Shown here in pieces: positions 29,001 through 41,788 of a DNA stretch of 64,000 bases. The stretch's first letter is position 1. The number at the start of each line of letters is the position of its first letter. The DNA lies in NCBI RefSeq assembly GCF_001522545.3, contig NC_031799.1, forward strand, positions 40,292,001-40,356,000, read 5' to 3'. Source of the stretch: Parus major. Its lineage: Eukaryota; Chordata; Aves; Passeriformes; Paridae. Position numbers and translations under genes: made by a program. The notes below the pieces were generated by a model. The model was not told the DNA's origin. It saw only the letters and a list, made by a program, of their open reading frames with translations, and ran no database searches.

Positions 29001-32000
29001 TTTTAGAGGCAGGAAAAAAATGTATCCAGAGGGTACAAGCTAATGCATTGTTCTTTATGTGGAACTAGAGACTTTTTACAAAATTTCACTTACCTAAATG
29101 ACAGAAGAGCTGCCATCAAGAAATGGTACCAGATGCTAAACTGAGCCTGAATTTAAATTGGAATTATTTAAAGCCAAGGTCTTTCTTAAAGTGTTAGGCT
29201 GTTGAGGCTAACAGGGAGATAGTAAAGTCCAGAAAAAGGTGTGTAACATTACTGTTTGCACATGGTTGTGAACTGATTTTTCTGACCCAAGGCTGGAATT
29301 ACCCAAGTCAGCAATGACTGAGGCAACCCATTGCCAGCAGCCAGCCAGGCACGCACGGGTAAACGCTTCCTTGGGAATGGTGCAATTTGAGCAGTAAGGG
29401 TGCTGGTAGCTGCTTTCCAAATTTCCCAGGAGAACAGGGGGATGTGTCAAACTGGTGTAACCAGTGGCTGCCTCCTCTGTCAGTACCCCTCAGCCAAAGT
29501 ATCTTCATTGCACAGCATGCCTGTGTTAGTTAACCTTGCCTTGTCACAGCACAGCTGGAAGCCCCTTGGGCTCAGGCCATGGCTGGAGGCAGGATCTGCA
29601 CCCCTCATTGGCACAGGGCATCCGTATCCAAACATCCAGAAGAGAGGAGGTGTCCAAGGCATCACTTCCCTACACATGCTTTTTTCCCCTACTGTAATAC
29701 ATTTGATAATTCTTGGGTTTTTTTTCCTCTTAAATTCAGTATGATAACTGAAACATCAATGTTACTTTTCTGACTAGCTCAGCATTTGGAGTTTCAGAAC
29801 TTATTTGAATTAAAAAGAATAATTGGTGAAAGGACGCGGAATTTTTCGGGCACTAAAAGAATCCCTCTTTTTACATGAATAAACAAAGGCATGTTTTTCA
29901 GGACACACAGGGGACCCAGCATCCAGGAACAGCTTTCCAGTGGATGGCTTTCTGCCTCCTTCATAGTAATATGACCCAAAAGCCCTTTGTTATTTAGTGA
30001 CAATATAAACTTAGGTTTTTCCAGAAGCCTTGAAAAATTTTCCTTCTCTTTGAAACTTTGTAGATTTTTCACTTCTCTCTTCTTCAAAAATGCCTTGTCC
30101 ACTCCTTTCTGCCCAGATCATCTGAATTTGTGGACAGCTTTTTATTGACCTTTTGTTTTTGTTGAAATTACATATTTTATTTTTTCTTATAGTTCCCTGA
30201 AATACAGAAAACAAAAAGAATCGTAGCACTTCATAATATATTCAACCTATTCAGTTATTCTCAAGACCTTTCTGCTTCAGAACAAAGTACATCTTCTGTT
30301 GTAGTTTGAAGCCTCAGCCCACATTTCCTTAAAAATAACTGAAGAAAATAAAAAATATAATAAGAACGTGGGTTGATGTTCAAGTTCACACAGTTCCTCT
30401 GTCCCCAGTTGGCCTCTCTCCAGCCCTCACAAGTCCCTAGACACATCTTACTTTTATTCTTGATGTTTCCACTGATGCCAGGTGGCTGATCTGTGTGTCT
30501 GGGCTTTGCAATACACAGCTACGTGCCTCCAAAGCACAAACTTTCCTCAGCAGGAATCATAAGGAACATTAGAGAAAAAAAAAACAACAACCCACCAAGT
30601 CCTAATCTGTACTCAGAGTCAGAAATTAAAGAGTACGAAGGACAGAAAAATGACATTGAATGCTGAGGGACTTGTTGATGGTAAATGAAACATATCTTGT
30701 TAATGCCTGTGTGTTAGACTGAGTCAGCCAAGAACCTGTTTGGAGCAGAAGACACTGGGGTTCTGCCACCAGCTGGGCATTGGCTTCTCTGAACCCACCA
30801 GAGGCTGCTGCTGTAGGCATGAGGGAACCCACTCTCTCCTCACGCAGAGATCCAAAGGAGTAACAACTCTTCGTATCTCTACTTGATTTCAGTACATACT
30901 AGAGGTCTTCAGAGCTCTCCGCCTCTCTCCATTGCCTGTCTTGTGAAGTTGCACCTTTATTTCAGGAACACCCACCAAAACATCCCCAAAGCACATGACT
31001 ATCTGTCAAGGTACTCAATTGTCAAGAGAAACTTTAACAATTAGCTAGAGTTGAACCTAGCCTTTCAATACTTTATTGACACACCTACTTTGTAGCTTGA
31101 TTCCCTCTGAAAAAACAGTTTGCATCCATTTTATTCTCCAGTCCCAGAAAACCATAGAGACTTTGCCCTGCTGTGGCTCCTATACATGAGCCTGGTGTCA
31201 CCCAAATATCCAGGAGCTACCTCTGGTTTTATCATTGTTACACAGCCCCAGGCCATGCCCACTGCATTTGTTCACAGCCAGCATGAGCAGCAGCCAAGGC
31301 AAGCTGCTGTGTGAAACATGGGACGGAGCATGCAGCTTTATTTTTGCCTCACTTCCTCTTGGAACAGCAGCCATTTCAATGGAAGACCCCATCCTTAGCG
31401 CAGTGTGGGACAGTGTGGTGTGCTCCTCACACCCAGGTGCTGTGGGCACTCATCCCTCTGCTCTCGGGACTGCGGGGAGTGCCTGGTCTTAGAATGGACC
31501 CAACTCCTGGGATCAGCAGATTCTAGTGTTTATAAAGGTATTTCTTTTGTTTTCCAGAAATCAGCTTTCAGGAGACCATACCTAATGTTTAAGTAGTGAC
31601 ATTTTACCCAGGGAAAACTGAAGTGCTTTGCACTCTGCATAAGAGAAGAACAGGCTAGCACCACAACAATGTGCAGGCAGGATGAAATTACTGCCTGATT
31701 CCCATCTTCAGCTGTCTTCCTGGTGCAGCTGCTCCAGAAGGAGTGACTGTGTTTTTACAGACATGCTGGCTACCCAAATGTCAGCCAAGTTTACCTGCCA
31801 CATGAACTACTGTTAAGGGGAGGAGAAAGCCACCAGAAAAGCAGAGCTCTTGCCCCAGGGAAGCTATTGAGCCTGGGTCAGCACAGACCAGGGGAGAACA
31901 CTGAGGCAAGGACATGAGAGTCTCCCTGATGCCATGGAGATTTTGAATAAATGTTTCCTGGGCTGCACAAGTGGAACCAGGTGCATACAATTCCATTCTA

Positions 32001-32896
32001 TCTCAGATGCTCACTGCAAGAGAATGCATTAGTGGGAAATATCTTATTTTGGGCCTTGTGAGGTATTCTGGATGTCCATGCAGAATGCTGAGCTCATACA
32101 GTCTAGGGGCCCCACTGAGGAGCACAGCACAGACCCACAAAATTATATAGTTGTGGGTACTCTTCCCACCATGATATTAGCCAGATGGCCTAGATGTAGC
32201 CTAGTGTAGATACACAGATTAGGGAAAGCAGTAAATCAAGAGGTGCTATAGCTAACCAGACATACAGAAATCATGAGTCATGCCCAGAATAACCCAGAGA
32301 TAAGCTTTAAAACTGTAGGGTTTGAAAAGCATTTGACGGATGTTGTACTGCTTTTATTTTCCTGCCATTTCTTAAGATTTCACATGGACTTTGGTTGAAT
32401 TCCAAGTAACCACATGGGTTAAAACTGATTTTTTTAAAAAAAGCTACATCTGTAAAGACCCTATAATAACTTCACTGATTCAGCTAAGACTTTTACAAAA
32501 AACAAAACCAAAACAATATTAGCAGGGGAGACTTCAGTACAATTGCAGAGACTGGTAGCATTGAAATGCCCCCAAGCTCACATTTAATGGAGACTACAAC
32601 AGTAACAGCCTCACTGGCTTGAAGTCAGAGTAAATATCCATGGAGAAGTCATTATGTTACAGTTACCTCCCTGCAGCAGAGCATCATCTGACATGTCAAC
32701 AACTTGAAAAGAACCTTTCTCCTCCAGGCAGCCTTCACCGCTTTATCTTAAAATAGGGCTGGATGTTCCCGTGTCCCTGACTTTTTAAGAAACACCAGCC
32801 TGGACTTTTTAACCTCCCTGTCCCAATTCTCTTGATAGTTTCGGTGACATAAATAAATCACAAGCTTTTAACTCATGTCTCTACTGCTTGGATTTG

Positions 32897-32953
32897 TTTT
32901 TTGGTTTTTTTTTTTTTTTGGGGGGGGGTGTGTGTGTGTGTATGTGTGTGTGT
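32897..32953 (+). repeat. Compound low-complexity tract T(n)G(n)(TG)n
   Basis: A poly-T run passes into nine or so G and then into TG dinucleotides interrupted by one TATG. Alternating TG sequence can adopt Z-DNA, and the G-run is prone to sequencing and slippage error. No gene is nearby. Confidence 0.95.
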
Positions 32954-35900
32954 CAGTTCTATAGCTAAGCTATTGCTAAGAAAGCTGAAACTTAAATAAA
33001 TATCTACACATAGTCACTGTATTCCCTATTGCTGCTCCACTGACAAAATCTGAAAACAAGGAAAAGTTGGACAGCCCTTGAACTGTTGTGGCACCACTAC
33101 ACTAAGCACAGATACAGCAAAATTAGATACAGCAACTGATTTGCCTCGGGCAGCCATAAAATAACTGGCATCCCACCCATTTGCGGTCTAGCATAATGGG
33201 GCTTCATGTTTAGTCACTCTGACCAAACAAACCCCTTTTTTAAATTTCACATGTTTTTAAACAAAGTCCAGCTCTCCCAGACTCTGTGAAAAGTAGCAAT
33301 GCCGGAGGTCCTCATATTCTGTTTTCTTTTGAAAGTTGGGACATACCGCTGTATTTCCACCCCTATCACCTCAGCTTTCCTTGCACTCACTTTGTAGTGC
33401 TGCCTCATCTGTTGGTCCCAGGGAAACTTCCTCTGCTAATGCTCCTGGGAATAGAAGAGATTTGTAGCCAAACTGGTAGTAAGGCTGCGGTTACATGCAT
33501 GTTTGCAAAGTTTGTTTTGTAAAGATTTAATCTGAGGCAAAGCGACTGGATGGAAGTTTCTGCTACTCTGGGCTGTGCACACATGCTTTGTCTGAAGTCT
33601 CCTTATCTTTGCCAGAAGATCCCGGCTCATATGACTGCATTATGAACTAACACAATACACATAAGTTGAATGATAAAAAGAAGTGGAAATGTTCAAAATT
33701 TTTTCAAGCTTTTAAAATACTTCAGACTCTGTAAATCTCTATAAATATGCAGCCAAAAAAAAGACCTATGTGGGGCTAAAAGGAAAAGAGCTCATTCTCT
33801 CACGCCCTCCTCCTCTCCCCACCAGCTCGCCCTGTAGGAGAGGACCTCTGTCCACATCTGGCAGAGAGAAAGACACAGCTGAAAGAAACCAAAAGCCAGA
33901 CCCAAAGCTTGTTTATTTTTCAGAAGCTGCTGAGCTGGGTCAGGATGCACTTCTAAGAAAGGAAAAGCATGGAGGTACATCAGGAGCAGTGGGAAGTTTA
34001 CAGCAGCCGTGGTTAGAAACCTGGGCAGCCAGCATTTGTGCACATGTGCCCTGCATTAGTGGTTCCCTGCCCAGAGGAAGGTTCCATGCCTTGAGGCCTG
34101 ATAAGAAAAAGAAAACCAAACAAACAAAAATAAAATACATTTAGAAGTCTTCTGAAGATTTAATAGAGAAAGGGATTTGGTGCTATAGGGAGTTTTCAGA
34201 AAGAAATTATATAGTTGTAGAAAAAAGACACTGCTAAAGTAACTGAGTGAGTTACTTTACTAAAGTCCCCTTTGTAAATGGGAAAATTAATTACTAAGGC
34301 AGCAAGTAGTTTGGCTTAATTTTCTTAAATCTCTGGGTGAGAGTTTGAGCTAATCTTTTATTTGATTTGTTTAATTTGATCATAACACTTTAAAATCTGA
34401 TATCTGTGTCATGACAGAGGATTATTATATCTGTGAAGGTGCTGCTAGTGTGCATGAACTGCAAATAGAGTTTCCAGATGAGCACTGCTTTGTTCTCTAT
34501 TTTCATACATTCTGATATGGAATGATGCAACACTCCAGTCTTTCAATAAATTTAGGATTAGCTTTTTTTTTTCTTACAGTCAAATCACTTTCTTGCTTAT
34601 TTAAGTGAGTCTTCCATTGCCAGCTTGCAATATCTATTAAAGAGAGTTCTGCTGCTTTCCAGTGTGCTGCAAACTGAAGGAAGCTATCAACTTCTTGTTT
34701 AGGTCAGGGTCTGCTCAGAAAACATCTCATCTTTAATTTGATACATTATGATGGTGGTTTCCACTGCTGCAGCTGCAAGGCTGTTTTAACCTCTCATGCA
34801 GCAGCACTGACTATGTGTAAACATCCATTTGTATGCTTCTCCAGAACTGAGATGACATGGCACATCATCAATTAAAGAGAGACAAAGATCATGGTGCATT
34901 TCAGACACATAACTCATCTTTCTCATGTAGTACTCCATTTCCAGAGATTTCTTCCTTTGCCTGTCAACTACATCCTACTGTCTTGCAACAGCATAATTCC
35001 TTTGACCTCAGCCTTATTGTAAAGTAGAGTCCAGTTTCATATTTCATAGTTTTCATGCAAAAAAACCCCAAACAATAACATGCATTTAAATACCTCTCTC
35101 GGTTTACTTCTCCTCCTAGGTATGTGCTCATTACATACTTACTACAGTATCTGGGCATCTATATGGGCTGTAGATATTTAGGAAGTTCTAGTTATACTTG
35201 TATTCTGGCATTCCTTGACTGTCCCACAGCTTAGGCACAGTGCACCTTTGTTTACAAACTTTCCACCCTGCTGCATTTGTCATCTCAGCTTCCAAAACCC
35301 AACGTTTTTCTATAAGCTGGAGCAAAGTGAACAAAACCTGTTTCACCAATCTTTCAGGCCAAAGGTTGGGTCCCTGTTTTCTCCTATTTCAATGCCATCC
35401 TCAGTTTGCATGGAGGGTATGGGCATTACTGAAACATAAAGTGATGATAAGGATACAATGGGAGAATAGAAAACCAATCACACATAATAAGTTCATCCCT
35501 CCACAACAAACACCGTGAGAAAGACATTTTCCCACTGAAAAATTCCACAGGAAATAAGAAAAACCATCAGCAGTTTGATATGATGGAACTATATTTTTCT
35601 TTTTTCTTTTTCAAATGGAACTCTTTTCTTTTTGTATGGGATTTTAATGGGTATTTAAACAATTTGGTTTGTTAGTCTGCAACAGATGACACCAAGGATC
35701 TTCATGACCAGCCCTCAGAGCAAATACTTGCAAATATTAAGGCAGCACAAGTGGTGTGACTTAAATGAAGGCACTCTAAATAATCTCTTAAACCACCCAA
35801 CTTTACAAACCCACAGTCAGGGGATTGCCTTGAATCCATTATACATGTTTTTATTTTCTTCCTTGTATGGATTTCTGTGAACACTAGGAAGTCACATCCA

Positions 35901-37285
35901 TTCCCACTAACTCCAGACTCTGGCCCTGTGTACAATGGCAATCAGACACAATATTGCAGATTTGCTCTCAGTCCATGAAAGCTCAGGAGAGCAGCCAAAG
36001 ACAAGCAGGGGTCTATTTTCAGTCCCCTACTTTTCAGTAGGAGCCCTTAGGTTTTGACCACACTGCTCAGTGTCCTGTTGTAGGTCATGGTACTTCTGGA
36101 TAACAGCAGTTACCCTAATATGCTTGCAGCACAGGCATCTGTCCATTGACAGCTTCTGTGCAACTAGTGAAGGAATGCTGTAGTTTGTTTTAGGGGCAAA
36201 ATAAAAAAAAATATAGGTGCACTGGAAAGCAGACAGGTAGCCCTGTCACTTAGAAACCAGCATTCACATAGGTGAAGTGAAAAATGCACAGTCAAAATAT
36301 AGACAAGAGTTACAAAAGTGTTAAAAATCAGTAAGGAGCAATAAAACCATAATTCTATTTATCTATAGCTCATATCAGTTTCAGGAGACTTCAACTCTCT
36401 GCCTATGAAGCACTTACCTGGATTTAGAACTAATTTCTTGCACACTCTTCTTTGTGTCTTTAAAGAGACGAATCAGATACAGGGAACATTTAACTGTTAA
36501 GCAAACTGGTGCTGTATTCTTCTTTAAATCTGTCCTTCCTATCCCTGAATGATCCATATTTCAGTAAAGGTATTAATTTCAACCTTTTGCTTCTGGCTGA
36601 AAACCTTTCTTTATCCATGACATTTATTCAAAAACCTTGGGCACACCTGGGGAAAGCCACTTCCTGCTCAAGTGATGGCAGCCTGATTCAGAGGGAAACT
36701 GAAGCACAAAGATCTCTGGCCACTCTTTCTGGAAAATATTAAAAATAACTCTTTGCCACCTTCTTTTTTTTACTCAGTTAATTTCCACAGTGGTGATAAT
36801 GCCCTCGGCCACCCAAACACGAATTGGGTGCTGCTTGATACAGCCCTGCAGCCTGGAGAAAAGACCACAGGTGTGGCCTCTGGAATGCAAATGATTGAAA
36901 CAGCACTGCTCAAAGGATCAAGCTTTGCAAAGCACTGTTGCACTTGGCAGAGAGCGCACAGCAGTGTTCTGATACTCTGAGTTAGTTTTCTGTGTGTCCT
37001 CTGCTCCTGGCAATGAGGGCACTGGGACATCATGCAGAGATCAGCAGAGACCTCAATGCCATGGGTGGTGTGCATAAAGCTCAGTCCTTCAGAGGCCTCT
37101 GTGTGGCCTCCTCTACTGACATAGCATGCTATGTATGGTAGTATTTATTCATCAAAGTCTTGATACTCAAGGCAAGATGTTGATAGAAATAGTTTTGGTT
37201 GAAGGTAGAGGATGTCTTTAGCAAAGCTATTTATCATTTTAGAGTCCCACTGCTTCATCAATAAGATTTTATTAACAGAACAAAC

Positions 37286-37303
37286 CTTCAGTAATTACTG
37301 AAG
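37286..37303. repeat. 18-bp perfect palindrome containing TAATTA
   Basis: CTTCAGTAATTACTGAAG is its own reverse complement. Its centre is the homeodomain core TAATTA, so a dimeric homeodomain site is possible. There is no functional evidence. Confidence 0.7.
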
Positions 37304-38134
37304 ACAAAAACCAGCTCACATCCAAACACCACAGCCAAATACGCTGCCAGCAGTACAGTTACAAGCTCCTACATATATATCATAATTTATGGCTATGGAC
37401 AAAATAATTAGCAAGAAAAGTGTTATATTGAAAGCAAAGAGATGCATAGATGTAGTGAAGGATGAAAGTGTGGAGCCAGCAGTTAGGTGGGCTGTTCCCT
37501 GAATCTTCTTATGCAGCAGAATATTCACACACAGAAATGGTATGAGTAGTACTGCCTTGGCTTGGATGCACACTGATTTTTGTGGCTGACTTAATTCACT
37601 GTCACCCAGTTACAACTTCAGTAAAGCATTAAAGACAGTGAACTGCATTTTGAAAATAAGCATAAACAGTGTCGCAAACTAAAACCTCAGAAAGCATTGC
37701 CAGAAAGGATGTGGTAAACATCTGTCAGCCTGCATCCTTTTAAAAAAATACCCAGGGGAAGTACATTTCATTACTGACTATGCATAATTACCGCAAGCTT
37801 AACCTTTTCATTGAATAATTGAGTATCCTTCATATTCTGAACCAGATGAATGGTTTCTGAGAGCTGTTAGGGAGATTAGACTGCTTGTAAATAATCCTGG
37901 CATCCATCTATTTTGTTCTCCTCTCCAGAAAAAAGAACTCCATCAATGAAGGAAGATCACTCCAGAGGGACCAGTTTCAGAGCAGTGGTTTATGTAGTCA
38001 CAGTTGTTCTGGGGATGTTGAATCACTCAAGAAAAAGATTAGTTTCTAATGACTAAGAGTTATGCATTATATTTATTCTAGCATATTTTGGAGCAACCTT
38101 GCTTTTCTCTTTTCCAATATGACTCACTGCACTT

Positions 38135-38167
38135 AAAAAAAAAAAAGAAAGAAAGAAAGAGAAAAAA
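38135..38167 (+). repeat. Poly-A and (AAAG)n tract
   Basis: Twelve A followed by GAAA units and a further A/G run. It is a plain purine tract with no recognisable retroposon body upstream. Confidence 0.9.
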
Positions 38168-39361
38168 GCTAAAAACTTCCTGTCTATACAAAGCATTATT
38201 ATTTGAACTGCAACATTCACATAATATACTTTACCTGAAATTATATATGTATATTCTCTCCATCTTGACACAATTTTAACTTTGCCTCTGAAAACTGAAT
38301 GAGGCTATATGCCAAGAGGACAGAGGTACATATAACTATATGTTTGCAAATCTCAGAAGGGTAGCTGTGTCCTGGCAACCTGTATTTGCTTTGCAGCCAG
38401 TCTATTTCCAAAAATCTCCTGCTCTATTGCCGGATGAAGGAGTCATGAAGGAGTGAGAAGCAGGAGAGAAAGCCATTGCCCAGCACCTCAGCTAGAGTTT
38501 GTATTTTGTGTAATTTAGGTTAGGATTTTAAATACCCCAGAGAAATACATTTTTCAGTTTTTAGACCAAGGGAAAAAAGAAGTGGTGTTATGACCCAGGT
38601 AATTTCCTTACAGTTAACTGAGGTACCTAAGGTAGATGCATCTTCATCTGAGATTGTTCTGCCATGAGTGATATAGAGAGAAGCCTTGCAGGGAAGCTTG
38701 TTGACCAGGTCTTGGGACAGGAGTGTGTGCACACATGTGTATGTGTGCATGTGTCCCTCCAAAAGGCTGCTCTCCCAGAACTAACACCTTAGCTAAGTGC
38801 CTACTGTGGCAGAGCACAAATTCAGCAATGAGCTATCAGGGTCTTTCCTGACACAACAAGGAAAAGAATTACGTGAAGTACTGGATTTGTATTTATGTAC
38901 TTAGCAGTTCCTAAGAGTCTGCAGAAGGATGCAGGTGTAATTTACAGATCTATATTTATTCCTCTACAAGATGAAAATGCTGGGGCCTCTTTTCATGCCA
39001 GTGACCCTTTACAGCCCTGACATATAGTTTCAAATTGAATGAGCTCAAAGAGTCTTGAGACAAAAAATTGCCCAAATGACTGGATGTGTATTGCAAGTAA
39101 CAAAGCCTTTTACTTCAGTCTTGCTCTTAGAAACAGCAGCACGATGCAAGATGAGCCTTATTCCTCTAGTCAGACATTCTGGCCTAACCTGTTTGGCATT
39201 TCTGTGAAATCATGGCCAGAAGTACAAGATTTGATTCTTCACAAAATCAGCAATCAAAATCTAATCATTAGTTTGCGTATGTCTGTGCTATTCCACATAA
39301 GCATCTGACTAACACATGATTGCTCAAGGAGAATTAGAAGTGGCTGTGTGCTGTGCCCAAC

Positions 39362-39397
39362 CAAAATACTACAGTTAGACAAAATACTACAACTAGA
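39362..39397 (+). repeat. 18-bp tandem duplication
   Basis: CAAAATACTACAGTTAGA is followed directly by CAAAATACTACAACTAGA, two substitutions apart. It is unique in the window and shows no coding or element context. Confidence 0.85.
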
Positions 39398-39759
39398 AGT
39401 AGGAACTAGATTAGATATGGTAGAAAGCTTCTGTGGCTTTGCTTCTGCAAGATACTGCTAGAATGCACTTGATAACTCTGCTCTATCAGGTGATATACTA
39501 CCTCCATGTCAAGTGACCATGAATAGTTGTTATGCAACAGGACAATTGCTGTTTTATTACCTATTCATTTTATGTTCATAAAACTTCCTTGTACTTTCTA
39601 CAAAATAAATGGGAGTATAACAGATGTACTGTGCTAACAATTTAATTATTGTGTTTGGGGGTTTTGTTTGATTGATTGGTTGATGGTTTGGTTTGGTTTT
39701 TGTTCTGCAAAAGCAATAATCTTTCTAGGTCTCAAAAGCTTTCCTTCTTCCTGGAAAAC

Positions 39760-41250
39760 TCTCTACTGGAGACCAGAGCAGAAACTTTCCTGGATAAAAA
39801 CCCATTTGTAGCTGTTTTCACCTGCAATTCCTGCACCTGCGTATCTAGGATCAAGGTAGATTGTCCATCTCACTCCCTCATATCCTCTCTGTGGTGCCAC
39901 AGGTAAAGCTGCAGGGTACCCTGCGGTGTGGACCTTCTATGTTCCCACTCTTGAGCAAAAGGACACCTGCTGTCAGCTGGTGAAGTACAGGCCTGTACAG
40001 GTGGGGAGCAGGACATATTCCTCTGAATTGCTGCAACTCATGAGTCAGTTTATCTGTCAGTTTATCTATCAGTTTCTCCACAGCTTAAACAATGGAGGAA
40101 GGAATACTCTCTTCATATTCCCAGAGTTGCCAAATCACGTTACTAACTGCTGGTGGTGCATAGCCTTTTCAAAAAGTTGTTGCCAAGGGGTCAGCATGTA
40201 CTGTAGCTGCACTCTGTATAAATTTCCTCCACAAAGTTCATTGATGTAAGAGTCATCTGGATCTGTGGGGAGCTGCATGTTGTCTGGCTCAAAATATTTA
40301 ATTTCTCTCCCATATTTCATTTCCCTCAGTTATTGAATACCTTTCTCTATTGTGGTCCATCTGCCTGAGTTACATGAAAGATCATCTTTATAGGAATAAT
40401 TTTCCCTCACACTTGATAAGAGTCTTCTTCAGCAACTTGTGGACTTCAATCTCCTAAGGAATTTTGTCTTTTTTTCCCTTTTTTTGGTCAATGCCTGGCT
40501 CCTTAGCAAGTGATGCCAGCTGCCTGGCTACCTTACCCTCTAACTCTACATTGTTGTCTCCATTACTCCATCTACTCCAGCACTGGAGTAGCCAGGCAGA
40601 AAAATGCTCACATGGATGATGGCTGAAATCTTTTATTGGCTTCTGCAGCTCACTCAGAGAGAGGGATTGAGTTGTGGTTGTCTCTTCTGTCTCCTCTTCC
40701 AATTCCAGTGATAGCCTTGATGATGGCCCTGAAAATCACCCTTGTAATGGTTCTGCTTCTTCCTCCTCTTTGCTCTCCCTGTCCTCCTTGACTGTTTTTG
40801 CTGAAGCTTTTTTACCAGTTGACTTTTGTGTGCTTTTCTGCCTCTCTGCAGCGGCAGCTGTTGGTTCTGTTCCAGTGGTTTCAGCGGCAGTGCCTGGCGC
40901 TGGCGCTGCAGCAGCCGCAGTGTCTGTCGCGGTGTGGCAGCAGCTGCAGGGCCTGCAGCATCTCACTGTCAGATTCAGAGACCCTCCTGAGGCCACTGAG
41001 CAGGGCTGAGCATGGCTCAATAGGCCTGGCCAGGCCACAGCACTGTGCAGTCTTTTGGGTCCTCTCTGGAGTGACAGCACTCTTTCTAAAGAAATATTTT
41101 ATTAGTTTTTCTGGATTCTGAATTTGTTCAAGGGTAAGGTACAAACACATTGGAGGTGTCCACTGCCCCAAGTACTTGCTCAAACACTCCTCACCATTCC
41201 AAACTATCCAACCTTTGTGCAGATCTTTGGGTAATATTCTGAATTACTTG
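39760..41250 (-). pseudogene. Endogenous retrovirus gag remnant, multiply disrupted
   Basis: Read on the minus strand, about 1.5 kb downstream of the LTR and primer site encodes pieces of a retroviral gag polyprotein of the kind annotated in many bird genomes. Recognisable stretches are spread over more than one frame and broken by several stop codons and frameshifts. They include a Ser/Leu-rich segment with an acidic/threonine run (40454-40702), an Ala/Thr-rich and then Lys/Glu-rich linker (40736-41080), a piece near 40,320-40,430, one at 40135-40320, and one ending near 39,760. No protease, polymerase or envelope region follows and no 3' LTR is visible, so the provirus is truncated after gag. 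It cannot encode a working protein. Confidence 0.75.
40044..40079 (-). repeat. 12-bp tandem repeat (three units) inside the gag remnant
   Basis: The plus strand reads GTCAGTTTATCT twice, followed by a third, diverged ATCAGTTTCTCC. The unit is a multiple of three, so in the gag frame it gives a four-residue repeat (KLID, KLTD, KLTH). It is probably a local slippage expansion within the decayed retroviral sequence. Confidence 0.7.
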
Positions 41251-41759
41251 TCTAACTTTAAACAAGACCTGAACCATATGCAATAATATGCTGGCTTCTA
41301 ACAAAATAACCAGATTGGTTTCAAGGGTAGTCAAAGGATATTCAAAAATCTTTAAAATTCACAACTATTGTAATCAGCCTGGAAGACAAGGAAAGAAAAA
41401 AGGAGGGGAAAAAGATAGGAAGGTATCTCTGTCACAGTTTGTTCCTCTGAGAAGAAAGAAACAAAGATGTGATTATTAATCATTCCCAGTAGATGACTCT
41501 CAAAATATAGAGATGCCTTCAATACTGAATACAGACACAGGATTGGTGTCCTGAGGAGAGACATTGTCACAGAATAAGCCCATGCTGTGAAATACCACAG
41601 ATAACAGAAACTTCAAGTGAGGTATTACCAGTATAAGAGAGACCAAACAAATATGAGAGAAAATACATCTGCATTGTAACTAAAAACTGCTAAACCAATA
41701 CAATGAATGTTTCCTTTTAACATGCTCTGGTCAGATCTGTTGTTAACTCAACCCTTTGT

Positions 41760-41778
41760 GTTCAATATTGGGCATCCA
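41760..41778 (-). other. Degenerate retroviral primer-binding site
   Basis: Ten bases inside the LTR end, the minus strand reads TTTTGGATGCCCAATATTGA. Position and the TGG..GCCCAA core fit a lysine-tRNA-type primer-binding site that has mutated at several positions. It supports reading 41789-42357 as a 5' LTR. With this many changes the tRNA assignment is tentative. Confidence 0.45.
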
Positions 41779-41788
41779 AAAGGATCAT

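Larger units (their letters stand above)
26045..39759. other. Gene desert, no supported gene
   Basis: No exon or identifiable element is seen. Besides the simple repeats listed separately there is a 14-bp palindrome AACTGGTACCAGTT at 28439-28452. A homeodomain- and octamer-like cluster lies at about 37,780-37,900, and a TTGG-rich stretch at 39,655-39,700 borders the retroviral remnant. Confidence 0.6.

Noticed and set aside
40674..41121. Plus-strand frames with Ser-rich and Ala/Val-rich products
   Set aside because: They are antisense to the retroviral gag remnant, which explains the composition.
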